Of a DNA stretch of 64,000 nucleotides, positions 37,702-46,329 are shown one piece after another. The stretch spans positions 806,001 to 870,000 of the forward strand of contig JADKGA010000002.1 of the NCBI GenBank assembly GCA_016717165.1. Reading direction: 5' to 3'. This stretch comes from Candidatus Lutibacillus vidarii (lineage in GTDB: Bacteria > Actinomycetota > Actinomycetes > Actinomycetales > Dermatophilaceae). Each line of letters opens with the position of its first letter. Position 1 is the first letter of the stretch. Position numbers and translations under genes: made by a program. The notes under the pieces are model-generated. The model searched no databases and was not told the DNA's origin. It was given only the letters and a program-made list of their open reading frames with translations.

Positions 37702-37733
37702 CGTATGACGCAACCTCGATCGTATGACGCAAC
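37702..37733. promoter_or_regulatory. paired identical 13-bp repeats, 19-bp register (purU/iclR)
   Basis: CGTATGACGCAAC occurs at 37702-37714 and again at 37721-37733 with no mismatch, 19 bp apart start to start. They lie between purU and the second iclR gene. This is the best copy of a pattern also seen at 26964, 38671 and 46268, and probably the operator of the adjacent regulator. Confidence 0.65.
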
Positions 37734-37812
37734 ACGCGTCGACGGCAGGCACGATAGCCCGCTCCGGGCGCGGCATCTACCCCGAACCGCCACCCTCACG
37801 TATCGTCGCGCC

Positions 37813-38586
37813 ATGCGCAACACAGGCGAAGATCGCACCGGCGTCCAGTCGGTCGAGCGGGCGATCACCATTCTCGAGCTGCTGGCCCACCACGGCACAG
37901 TCGGGGTGACCTGGCTGGCCGCCGAGCTCGGGGTGCACAAGAGCACGGCGAGCCGCCTGGTGGCGACCCTGGAGCAACGGGGCCTGGTCGAGCAGGTCGA
38001 GGACCGCGGTAAGTACCGTCTCGGCGCGGGCGTCCTGCGGCTCGCCGGAGCGACCAACGCCCGGCTCGACCTGGTCCAGGAGGCCCGCCCCGTTGCGCGG
38101 CGCCTCGCCGCGGCGACGAACGAGACGGTCAATATCGTCGTCCGCTCCGGGGATGCCGCGCTCTACCTCGACCAGATCAGCGGCCCGTCGACGCTGTCGT
38201 CATACAACTGGGTCGGGCAGCACATCCCACTGCACGCGACGTCCAACGGCAAGGTGCTCGTCAGCGAGCTCGCCGAGCCCGAGCTGACGCGCACCCTGGG
38301 TGAGCTGCGGTCCTACACCCCGGCGACGATCACCGACCGCGGCCGGCTGGACGCTGAGCTCGCGGAGGTCCGCGCCAAGGGCTACGCCGTCGCCGCCGAC
38401 GAGCTCGACCTCGGCCTGACCGCCGTGGCTGCCCCGGTCCGCAACGCGCACGGCGAGATCATCGCCTCGGTCAGTGTCTCCGGGCCGACCTTCCGGTTCG
38501 GTGCGGCCCGTCAGGCCGAGCTCGCGCCACTGGTCCGGGCAGCCGCCGACGACGTCTCGAACCAGCTCGGGTGGCGCCCGGTCTAG
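37813..38586 (+). CDS. IclR-family regulator (second)
   Basis: A 257-residue IclR-type regulator with winged HTH (about 12-70; WLAAELGVHKSTASRLVATL) and effector domain (80-255). TATCGT (37801-37806) ends 6 nt before the ATG, so the mRNA is probably leaderless. It diverges from purU and lies upstream of the choline/betaine operon. The four paired-repeat sites near one-carbon and betaine genes make it the likely master regulator of this region; repressor or activator cannot be told from sequence. Confidence 0.88.
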   Translation: MRNTGEDRTGVQSVERAITILELLAHHGTVGVTWLAAELGVHKSTASRLVATLEQRGLVEQVEDRGKYRLGAGVLRLAGATNARLDLVQEARPVARRLAAATNETVNIVVRSGDAALYLDQISGPSTLSSYNWVGQHIPLHATSNGKVLVSELAEPELTRTLGELRSYTPATITDRGRLDAELAEVRAKGYAVAADELDLGLTAVAAPVRNAHGEIIASVSVSGPTFRFGAARQAELAPLVRAAADDVSNQLGWRPV

Positions 38587-38670
38587 CCTCGCCTCAGGGA
38601 TGGCCGAGCACAGGCGAGGTGCGGCACCCTGAGATCAGCGCTTGACCGTGACCGGCGTCACAGCCATGCT

Positions 38671-38706
38671 GTTGCGCAGTGTGTCGACCGTTGCAAGATA
38701 AGCAAC
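38671..38706. promoter_or_regulatory. paired GTTGC half-sites upstream of the betaine operon
   Basis: GTTGCGCAGTGTG (38671-38683) and GTTGCAAGATAAG (38690-38702) are 19 bp apart. The second is also half of an inverted repeat GTTGC-N7-GCAAC (38690-38706). It is a weaker version of the site at 37702, located 25-60 bp before the betaine aldehyde dehydrogenase gene. Confidence 0.5.
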
Positions 38707-38730
38707 ACCGACCCTCAGAGCGGAGGTGGA

Positions 38731-40215
38731 GTGGGCGATCTCTTCATCGCGGGCACCTGGACGACCGGCGCAGCTGACGGTCGCCGCGAGATCATCTGCC
38801 CCGCCGACGGCGCCCACGTCGGCACCGTCACCGAGGCGAGCGATGCCGACACCCGTGCGGCGATCGCCGCTGCCCGCGCCGCCTTCGACACCGGCTCGTG
38901 GCCCGCGACCCCGGCCCGCGACCGCGGCGCCCTGCTCGCCCGGGTCGCCGACCTGCTCGAACGCGACGCCGCCGAGATCGCCCGGGCCGAGTCCCTCGAC
39001 ACCGGCAAGCGGTATGTCGAGAGCGAGTATGACGTCGCCGATGTCGTCTCGGTCTTCCGCCACTACGCCGCCGTCGCCGGCTCGGACCTGGGGCGGGTCG
39101 TCGACACCGGCCGGCCGGGCATCGCCGCCACCGTGGTCAAGGAGCCGATCGGGGTCTGCTCACTCATCACCCCGTGGAACTACCCGCTGCTGCAGGCCTC
39201 GTGGAAGGTCGCGCCCTGCCTCGCCGCCGGCAACGCCTTCGTTCTCAAACCCTCCGAGATCACCCCGCACTCGACCATCCACCTGGTCCGCCTGCTCGAG
39301 GAGGCCGGACTGCCCGCGGGCGTGGCCAACCTCGTCCTCGGCACCGGCGCCGGCTGCGGCGGGCCGCTGTCCGCGGACCCCCGCGTCGACCTCGTCTCGT
39401 TCACCGGCAGCCTCGCCGTCGGTCGACACCTCATGGCCGCAGCCGCTCCGACGGTCAAGCGGGTCGCGCTCGAGCTCGGCGGGAAGAACCCCAATATCGT
39501 CTTCGCCGACGCCGATCTCGCCATCGCCGTCGACCACGCCCTCACCGCCGTCTTCCTCCACTCCGGCCAGGTCTGCTCCGCAGGTGCGCGCCTCATCGTC
39601 GAGGAGTCGGTCGCCGCGGACTTCGTCGACGAGATCGTCCGCCGGGCGAGCCAGATCCGGCTCGGGGGCCCCTTCGACGAGTCCGCCCAGAGTGGCCCGC
39701 TCACCTCGGCCGGTCACCTCGCCAAGGTCGAGGCGTATGTCGCCGCGGGCCTGGCCGAGGGCGCCCGGCTGCGGTGCGGGGGAGCCCGACCGTCCGGTTC
39801 GGCATACGAGAAGGGCTTCTACTACCTGCCCACGGTGCTGGACCAGTGCCACAGCGGCATGTCCGTGGTCCAGGACGAGTCCTTCGGGCCGGTGCTGACC
39901 GTCGAGACCTTCTCCGGCGCGACCCCGGCGCAGGCCGAGGACGCGGCGGTGGCGCTGGCGAACGACACGATCTACGGGCTGGCCGGAGCCGTGTGGACGC
40001 AGACCGCCGGGCGCGGCGAGCGGGTCGCGGCGCGACTGCGCCTCGGCACGGTGTGGGTCAACGACTACCACCCCTACGTGCCGCAGGCGGAATGGGGCGG
40101 ATACAAGCAGTCCGGGATCGGCCGCGAGCTCGGCCACCTCGGGCTCGAGGAGTACCAGGAGACCAAGCACGTGTGGCACAACCTCGCCCCGGCCCCCTCG
40201 GGGTGGTTCTCGTGA
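38731..40215 (+). CDS. betB: betaine aldehyde dehydrogenase-like aldehyde dehydrogenase
   Basis: A 494-residue NAD(P)-dependent aldehyde dehydrogenase. Catalytic Cys282 (SGQVCSAGA) and general base Glu248 (LELGGKNP) are present, with LITPWNYPLLQASWKVAP and the C-terminal YQETKHVW typical of the BetB/GbsA group that oxidises betaine aldehyde to glycine betaine. A GGAGG site precedes the GTG start. It is first in a five-gene operon with choline dehydrogenase and the betaine ABC transporter, all overlapping by 4 bp except the last. Confidence 0.88.
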   Translation: MGDLFIAGTWTTGAADGRREIICPADGAHVGTVTEASDADTRAAIAAARAAFDTGSWPATPARDRGALLARVADLLERDAAEIARAESLDTGKRYVESEYDVADVVSVFRHYAAVAGSDLGRVVDTGRPGIAATVVKEPIGVCSLITPWNYPLLQASWKVAPCLAAGNAFVLKPSEITPHSTIHLVRLLEEAGLPAGVANLVLGTGAGCGGPLSADPRVDLVSFTGSLAVGRHLMAAAAPTVKRVALELGGKNPNIVFADADLAIAVDHALTAVFLHSGQVCSAGARLIVEESVAADFVDEIVRRASQIRLGGPFDESAQSGPLTSAGHLAKVEAYVAAGLAEGARLRCGGARPSGSAYEKGFYYLPTVLDQCHSGMSVVQDESFGPVLTVETFSGATPAQAEDAAVALANDTIYGLAGAVWTQTAGRGERVAARLRLGTVWVNDYHPYVPQAEWGGYKQSGIGRELGHLGLEEYQETKHVWHNLAPAPSGWFS

Positions 40216-41963
40216 AGGCTCTCCCGCAGAAGCTCGTCGGGCGCACCCTGCTGCCGGCCCCGGATCGGGTCGACCTCGTCATCGTCGGCGGCGGCTCGGC
40301 CGGCTGCGTCCTCGCCAACCGGCTCTCCGCCGACCCGGGCACCTCGGTCCTCGTCCTCGAGGCGGGCCGGGCCGACCTCATCATCGACCCGCTCATCCAC
40401 ATGCCGGCGGCCCTGCCCTTCTCGATCGGCAACCCGCTCTACGACTGGAAGTACGAGTCCGAGCCCGAGCCGTTCATGAACAACCGTCGGATCTACCACG
40501 CCCGCGGGAAGGTCCTCGGCGGGTCCAGCTCGATCAACGGGATGATCTTCCAGCGGGGCAACCCGATGGACTACCAGCGCTGGGCCGCCGACCCCGGGAT
40601 GGCCTCCTGGGACTATGCGCACTGCCTGCCGTACTTCAAGCGGATGGAGAACTGTCTCGCCGGGGCGGACCGCTGGCGCGGCGGCTCCGGCCCGCTGGTC
40701 CTCGAGCGTGGCCCGGCGACGAACCCGCTCTTCGGGGCCTTCTTCGAGGCCGCCCAGCAGGCCGGCTACCCGTTGACCGATGACGTCAACGGCTACCGCC
40801 AGGAGGGCTTCGCCCGGTTCGACCGGACGATCAGCAACGGGCGGCGGCTCTCGGCGGCCCGCGCATACCTCCACCCGGTCATGGACCGGCCCAACCTGCA
40901 CGTGCGCACCCTCGCCCTGACCACGCGGATCCTCTTCGAGGGCACCCGAGCGGTCGGCGTCGAGTACGAGCAGCTCGGCCGGCGGCACACCGTGCGGGCC
41001 GGCGAGGTCGTCCTCTGCAGTGGCGCGATCAACAGCCCGGCGCTGCTCCAGCTCTCCGGGGTCGGCAACGCCGAGCACCTGAGCGGGCTCGGCATCGACG
41101 TCGTCGCGGACGTCCCCGGCGTCGGGGAGCACCTCCAGGACCACCTCGAGGTCTACATCCAGTACGCGAGCCGCCTGCCGGTCTCGATCGCCCCCGGGCT
41201 GAAGTGGAGCGCCCGCCCCAAGCTCGCCGCCGACTGGCTGTTCTTCCGTCGCGGCCTCGGCGCGACGAACCACTTCGAGGGTGGTGGCTTCGTCCGCTCG
41301 AACGAGGACGTCGACTACCCGAACCTCATGTTCCACTTCCTCCCCATCGCTATCCGGTATGACGGGACGAGCCCGGTCAAGGGGCACGGCTACCAGGTCC
41401 ACATCGGGCCGATGTACTCCGACGCTCGCGGGACGCTGCGGATCCGCTCGGCGAACCCGCACGACAAGCCGTCGATGACCTTCAACTACCTCTCCACCGA
41501 CCAGGACCGGCGCGAGTGGGTCGAGGCGATCCGCGTTGCCCGCGACATCCTCACCCAGCCGGCCTTCGAGCCCTTCAACGCCGGGGAGATCTCGCCCGGG
41601 CCAGGGGTGGAGACCGACGAGGAGATCCTCGACTGGGTGCGGCACGACGCCGAGACGGCCCTGCACCCGTCATGCACCGCGCGGATGGGGGTCGACGGCG
41701 AGTCCGTGCTCGACCCGCTGACGATGCGGGTCCATGGGGTCGAGGGCCTGCGGGTCGTCGACGCCTCGTCGATGCCCTATGTGACGAACGGCAATATCTA
41801 CGCCCCGGTGATGATGCTCGCGGAGAAGTCCGCGGACCTCATCGCTGGGAACACTCCGCTACCCCCGTTGGACGCGCCGTGGTTCAGCCACCGCGCGGGT
41901 TCACCGCTCTACCCGCCACCTGCAGATCCTCGACCCGCCCCACGAACGGAGCCGTCACCATGA
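40212..41963 (+). CDS. betA: choline dehydrogenase-like GMC oxidoreductase
   Basis: A 583-residue FAD-dependent GMC oxidoreductase: ADP-binding VGGGSAGCVLANRLS near residue 20, the KVLGGSSSINGM FAD block, and active-site His485 in HPSCTARMG. Such enzymes oxidise choline to betaine aldehyde at the membrane. The C-terminal extension (Pro-rich after residue 550) is not conserved. The GTG start overlaps the betB stop (GTGA) and the stop overlaps the ATPase gene start (ATGA). The betB-betA pair gives a complete choline-to-betaine route. Confidence 0.88.
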   Translation: MKALPQKLVGRTLLPAPDRVDLVIVGGGSAGCVLANRLSADPGTSVLVLEAGRADLIIDPLIHMPAALPFSIGNPLYDWKYESEPEPFMNNRRIYHARGKVLGGSSSINGMIFQRGNPMDYQRWAADPGMASWDYAHCLPYFKRMENCLAGADRWRGGSGPLVLERGPATNPLFGAFFEAAQQAGYPLTDDVNGYRQEGFARFDRTISNGRRLSAARAYLHPVMDRPNLHVRTLALTTRILFEGTRAVGVEYEQLGRRHTVRAGEVVLCSGAINSPALLQLSGVGNAEHLSGLGIDVVADVPGVGEHLQDHLEVYIQYASRLPVSIAPGLKWSARPKLAADWLFFRRGLGATNHFEGGGFVRSNEDVDYPNLMFHFLPIAIRYDGTSPVKGHGYQVHIGPMYSDARGTLRIRSANPHDKPSMTFNYLSTDQDRREWVEAIRVARDILTQPAFEPFNAGEISPGPGVETDEEILDWVRHDAETALHPSCTARMGVDGESVLDPLTMRVHGVEGLRVVDASSMPYVTNGNIYAPVMMLAEKSADLIAGNTPLPPLDAPWFSHRAGSPLYPPPADPRPAPRTEPSP

Positions 41964-42988
41964 CCGAGCCCGCCCTTCAGGTGAAGTCGCTGTGGAAGAT
42001 CTTCGGCCCGAACGCCGAGAAGCTCATCGGCACGCCGGACCTTCAGCTGTCCCGCAAGGAGCTGCAGACCAAGAGCGGCCACGTCATCGGCGTCCGCGAT
42101 GTCTCGTTCGATGTCGCGCCGGGGGAGGTCTTCGTCGTCATGGGCCTGTCCGGGTCCGGGAAGTCGACCCTGGTCCGGCTCATCACCCGGCTGATCGAGC
42201 CGACCTCCGGCGAGGTGATCCTCGACGGCCAGGACATCACCAAGCTCTCCGACCCCGCCCTGCGGGAGATCCGCCGCAACAAGGTGTCGATGGTCTTCCA
42301 GCACTTCGGTCTGCTGCCGCACCGCAAGGTGATCGACAATATCGCCTTCGGCCTCGAGGTCCGCGGCGAGGGCAAGGACTCCCGGCGCAACCGAGCCCAG
42401 GAGATGGTCGATCTCGTCGGGCTCAGCGGCTACGAGCGCAACTTCCCCGAGCAGCTCTCCGGGGGCATGCAGCAGCGGGTCGGGCTGGCCCGGGCGCTGG
42501 CCGCCGACCCGGCCGTGCTGATGTTCGACGAGCCCTTCTCGGCGCTGGACCCGCTCATCCGGCGGGACATGCAGAACGAGGTCATCCGGCTGCACCACGA
42601 GGTGGGCAAGACGATGGTCTTCATCACCCACGACCTGCAGGAGGCGCTCAAGCTCGGCGACCGCATCCTCATCATGCGCGACGGCGCGGTGATCCAGATC
42701 GGCCGCCCGGACGAGGTCGTCGGCGCCCCTGCCGACGAGTACGTCCGCGACTTCGTCTCCGAGGTCCCCAAGTCGCACGTGCTCACGCTGCGCTGGGTCA
42801 TGCGCGAGGCCACCGGGACGGAGGCTGCGGGCAGCCCGGTCCTCCAGGCGAGCACCATCGTCCGTGACGCCGCCCGAGCCGTCCTCGCCACGCACGGCCC
42901 GGTCCGGGTTGCCGAGGGTGACCGGGTCGTCGGCATCGTCGACGACGAGGACATCCTCCGCGTCGTCGTCGCCGAGGACGCGTCATGA
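41960..42988 (+). CDS. glycine betaine/proline ABC transporter ATP-binding protein
   Basis: A 342-residue ATPase of the ProV/OpuAA type. Walker A GLSGSGKST, signature LSGGMQQRVGLARAL and Walker B VLMFDEPFSALDP are intact. The N-terminal extension (KIFGPNAEKL) is typical of betaine importers. The C terminus has only one recognisable CBS unit (about 290-335), fewer than the ionic-strength-sensing tandem of OpuAA, so osmotic gating may be weak and the system may serve catabolism. Overlaps both neighbours by 4 bp. Confidence 0.9.
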   Translation: MTEPALQVKSLWKIFGPNAEKLIGTPDLQLSRKELQTKSGHVIGVRDVSFDVAPGEVFVVMGLSGSGKSTLVRLITRLIEPTSGEVILDGQDITKLSDPALREIRRNKVSMVFQHFGLLPHRKVIDNIAFGLEVRGEGKDSRRNRAQEMVDLVGLSGYERNFPEQLSGGMQQRVGLARALAADPAVLMFDEPFSALDPLIRRDMQNEVIRLHHEVGKTMVFITHDLQEALKLGDRILIMRDGAVIQIGRPDEVVGAPADEYVRDFVSEVPKSHVLTLRWVMREATGTEAAGSPVLQASTIVRDAARAVLATHGPVRVAEGDRVVGIVDDEDILRVVVAEDAS

Positions 42989-45108
42989 GCACCGCCATCG
43001 CTCCACCTCGCGCCGGGGTCAAGGAGGAGCAGCCGTATGTCGACCCGACGAAGAAGCGCTACACCGGCCGGAAGCTGCTGGGGCTCGTCGTCGTGTGGGT
43101 CGCCCTGTGGCTGGTCGTCAAGAACCGGGACACCCTCGAGCTGCCCTTCGCCCAGACGACCGGGCTGCACACCTGGCTCAACGACTTCCGCGACTCCATC
43201 GAAGGGTCGGGCCAGTCCAACTGGTTCATGAAGTACGTCATCGGCGGGATCAGTGCGGCCCTCAACGGGATCATCACCGCCCTGCAGGGCCTGCTGAGCA
43301 CCGCCGTCTTCCCGCGCCCGGTGCCCGAGATCGGGTGGCTGGGGGTCATGGCCCTCATCGGATGGGTCACCTACGCCCTCGCGGGGATCCGCTCGACGAT
43401 TCTCGTCCTGGTCTGCACCTTCCTCTTCGGCGTCTTCGGCCTCTGGCAGTTCAGCATCGACCTGCTCATCATCACCTTCGTCGCGGTCTTCATCTGCGTC
43501 ATCATCGGCCTGCCGCTCGGCATCCTCATGGCGCGCAACCAGCGGGTGTCGGCGGTCGTCACCCCCGTGCTCGACCTCATGCAGACCATGCCGTCGTTCG
43601 CCTACCTCACCCCGATGGCGCTCTTCTTCGGCATCGGCCCGGCGTGCGCCGTCGCCGTCACCCTTGTCTACGCCATCCCCCCGCTGGTGCGGATCACCGA
43701 GCACGGCATCAAGTCCGTCTCGGCCAACACCATCGAGGCCTCTCGCAGCCTCGGCCTGACCTCGCGGCAGCTGCTCCGGCAGGTGCAGCTGCCGATGGCA
43801 CGACGGACGATCATCGTCGGGGTCAACCAGTGCACGATGGCCGCCCTGTCGATGGCGACCATCGCCGCCCTCGTCAACGGACCCGGGCTCGGCAAGCCGG
43901 TCGTCTCGGCGCTGCAGACCCTCAACATCGGCGCGGCCTTCGTCGGCGGCCTGGCGATCGTCCTCATGGCGATCATGCTCGACCGGACGACGACGGCCGC
44001 GAGCGAGCGTGCCGAGCGACGCGGCGGGCACACCGATGTCGCCTCGGTCGGCGGTCCCGGCGTCGTGAAGAACATTGTCTGGCTCGAGCGCCTGCCGCGC
44101 TGGGCCAGCGAGGAGGGTTACGAGTCGCCCCCGCGCAAGCACCTGAGCAACGCGGGGCGCCGGTTCGCTATCGGGCTGCTCGTCGTGCCGGTTCTCATCG
44201 CCGTCGTCCTCTCCCGGACCTACCTGAGCCTGGCGCAGTTCGGCTCCTTCGAGAATGTCCCGGTGCTCTCGTTCCTCAGCGGGCCGAAGCTCGCCAGCGT
44301 CGTCAACACCGTGGTCCGGTCGTTCGTCGACGCGGTCGACACCTTCACCAACGGCTTCAAGGAAGTCGTCACGGTGTGGTTCCTCAACCCGCTGCAGGCG
44401 CTCATCGCCACCTCGCCGTGGTGGCTCATGGCGCTGGTGTTGCTCGCCATCGCGTACTTCCTCGGTGGCTGGCGACCGACGCTGGTCACCGCCGTCTGTG
44501 AGGCGGTCATCCTCGGCACTGGCCTGTGGAATGACGCGATGGTCACCCTGACGATGACCCTCGTCGCCACCCTCCTCGTCATGATCATCGCCGTCGTCCT
44601 TGGGGTCGGCATGGGCCGCAGCCGTCGGGTCGACGTCATCATCCGGCCCTTCCTCGACGCCTTCCAGACCATCCCCGCCTTCGTCTACCTCGTCCCGGCG
44701 TTGGCCCTGTTCGGGCCCGGCCGGTTCACCGCCATCGTCGCCGCGCTCGTCTACGCCGTCTCCATCGCGACCAAGCTGGTGGCTGACGGCATCCGCGGGG
44801 TGAGCCCGACCACCGTCGAGGCGGCCCGCTCCAGCGGGGTGACCCCATGGCAGATGATCTCCAAGGTGCAGCTGCCGATGGCCCGCGAGGCACTCGTCCT
44901 CGCGACGAACCAGGGCCTGCTCTACGTCCTGTCGATGGTCGTCATCGGCGGCATGGTCGGTGGCGGCAGCCTCGGCTATATCGTCGTCGCCGGCTTCTCC
45001 CAGCGCGAGCTCTTCGGCAAGGGCCTGGCCGCCGGCTTGGCCATCACCGCCCTGGGCGTCATGCTCGACCGCATCGCCCGACACGCCGCCGCCCGCTACG
45101 AGAGCTGA
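42985..45108 (+). CDS. betaine ABC permease with two fused permease domains
   Basis: A 707-residue membrane protein with two complete ProW-like permease domains in one chain (about 1-345 and 375-707). Each has its own set of about six to seven helices and an EAA loop that contacts the ATPase: EASRSLGLTSRQLLRQVQLP near 251 and EAARSSGVTPWQMISKVQLP near 612. Normal ProW/OpuAB is a single domain that dimerises, so this protein supplies both halves. The halves differ clearly, so the fusion is old. It overlaps the ATPase gene by 4 bp and precedes the binding protein by 59 bp. Confidence 0.88.
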   Translation: MSTAIAPPRAGVKEEQPYVDPTKKRYTGRKLLGLVVVWVALWLVVKNRDTLELPFAQTTGLHTWLNDFRDSIEGSGQSNWFMKYVIGGISAALNGIITALQGLLSTAVFPRPVPEIGWLGVMALIGWVTYALAGIRSTILVLVCTFLFGVFGLWQFSIDLLIITFVAVFICVIIGLPLGILMARNQRVSAVVTPVLDLMQTMPSFAYLTPMALFFGIGPACAVAVTLVYAIPPLVRITEHGIKSVSANTIEASRSLGLTSRQLLRQVQLPMARRTIIVGVNQCTMAALSMATIAALVNGPGLGKPVVSALQTLNIGAAFVGGLAIVLMAIMLDRTTTAASERAERRGGHTDVASVGGPGVVKNIVWLERLPRWASEEGYESPPRKHLSNAGRRFAIGLLVVPVLIAVVLSRTYLSLAQFGSFENVPVLSFLSGPKLASVVNTVVRSFVDAVDTFTNGFKEVVTVWFLNPLQALIATSPWWLMALVLLAIAYFLGGWRPTLVTAVCEAVILGTGLWNDAMVTLTMTLVATLLVMIIAVVLGVGMGRSRRVDVIIRPFLDAFQTIPAFVYLVPALALFGPGRFTAIVAALVYAVSIATKLVADGIRGVSPTTVEAARSSGVTPWQMISKVQLPMAREALVLATNQGLLYVLSMVVIGGMVGGGSLGYIVVAGFSQRELFGKGLAAGLAITALGVMLDRIARHAAARYES

Positions 45109-45167
45109 CCGGCATACCCACAGATGTCTTCGTGACCGACCACGAAGCGAACGGAAGGACACCACGC

Positions 45168-46142
45168 ATGGCACGAGGAACCCGCCGGCTCACGCTGGCC
45201 TGCGTCGCCGCCGCCTTGGCCCTCGGGCTCAGCGCGTGCGGGGGCGGCACCATCCAGAACGCGACCGCCCCAACCGGGGGCTCCGGAACCGCGGCCGCCT
45301 GCGGCGACCTGCGGATCGCGGTCAACCCGTGGACGGGCTATGTCTCCAATGCCCACGTCATCGGGTATGTCGCCAAGACCAAGCTGGGCTGCAATGTCAC
45401 CTACTCCGACCTCAAGGAGGAGGTGAGCTGGCAGGGTATGGCGAGCGGGACGATCGACACCGTCGTCGAGAACTGGGGCCACAACGACCTGATCAAGAAG
45501 TACATCACCGATGGCAAGACCGTCGAGGATGCCGGCCCGACCGGCAACGACGGGATCATCGGCTGGTATGTGCCGCCGTGGATGGCGGAGAAGTACCCGG
45601 ACATCCTTGACTCGGCAAACCTCAACAAGTACGCCGACCTGTTCAAGACCAGCGAGTCCGGCGACAAGGGCCAGCTGCTCGACGGTGACCCGTCCTATGT
45701 GACCAACGACGAGGCGCTGGTGACCAACCTCAAGCTCAACTTCAAGGTGGTCGTCGGTGGGTCTGAGGCGGCGCTGATCGAGTCCTTCCGCTCGGCCGAG
45801 AAGAACAAGACCCCGTTGCTCGCCTACTTCTACGAGCCGCAGTGGTTCTTCTCCGAGATGAAGCTGGCGCGGGTCAAGCTGCCGGCCTACACCGACGGGT
45901 GCGACGCGGACCCGAAGACCATCGCCTGTGACTACCCGCCGTACAAGCTCAACAAGCTCATCTCGGCCAAGTTCGCCGCCTCCGGCTCGCCGGCGGTCGG
46001 CCTGGTCAAGAAGTTCCAGTGGACCAACGACGACCAGAACCTCGTGTCGACATACATGTCACGGGACAACATGACCCCGGACGACGCCGCGAAGAAGTGG
46101 GTCGACGCGAACCCCGACAAGGTCGCGGCCTGGCTCAAGTAG
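45168..46142 (+). CDS. glycine betaine-binding lipoprotein (OpuAC/ProX-like)
   Basis: A 324-residue substrate-binding lipoprotein. The signal peptide ends in the lipobox LSAC with Cys24, so the mature protein is anchored outside the membrane. The following domain carries the NPWTGYVSNAHVIGYV start and several aromatic residues (Trp and Tyr in IIGWYVPPWM and YEPQWFF) of the type that cage the trimethylammonium group in OpuAC/ProX. A GGAAGGAC site precedes the ATG. Last gene of the operon; a strong hairpin terminator follows. Confidence 0.88.
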   Translation: MARGTRRLTLACVAAALALGLSACGGGTIQNATAPTGGSGTAAACGDLRIAVNPWTGYVSNAHVIGYVAKTKLGCNVTYSDLKEEVSWQGMASGTIDTVVENWGHNDLIKKYITDGKTVEDAGPTGNDGIIGWYVPPWMAEKYPDILDSANLNKYADLFKTSESGDKGQLLDGDPSYVTNDEALVTNLKLNFKVVVGGSEAALIESFRSAEKNKTPLLAYFYEPQWFFSEMKLARVKLPAYTDGCDADPKTIACDYPPYKLNKLISAKFAASGSPAVGLVKKFQWTNDDQNLVSTYMSRDNMTPDDAAKKWVDANPDKVAAWLK

Positions 46143-46157
46143 GCCCTGGCGAGACGC

Positions 46158-46213
46158 CCCTGACGTGGTGGGACTCCGCGCGCCCCGGCGCCGGTTCTCC
46201 CGCCACGTCAGGG
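46158..46213 (+). terminator. hairpin terminator after the betaine transport operon
   Basis: A 15-bp stem (46158-46172 with 46199-46213; CCCTGACGTGGTGGG against CCCGCCACGTCAGGG, one G-T pair) with a 26-nt loop. It lies 16 bp after the binding-protein stop and 117 bp before the next gene. There is no U tract, as usual for actinobacterial terminators. Confidence 0.7.
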
Positions 46214-46267
46214 TGGTCGTCGACGTGTTGACGCGGCGCGCCGTCGACCGTGATGATGATCCCAAGT

Positions 46268-46299
46268 GTTGCTTATGACGCGCTGTGTTGCATGATACG
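46268..46299 (+). promoter_or_regulatory. paired GTTGC half-sites upstream of the dimethylglycine gene
   Basis: GTTGCTTATGACG (46268-46280) and GTTGCATGATACG (46287-46299) are 19 bp apart. The second matches 11 of 13 bases of the repeat beside the second iclR gene. A possible promoter (TTGCTT at 46269 and TGATAC at 46294, spacer 19 bp) is covered by the two half-sites. Confidence 0.55.
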
Positions 46300-46329
46300 C
46301 ACCAAGACAGTCACCGGAAGGAAGCACGC

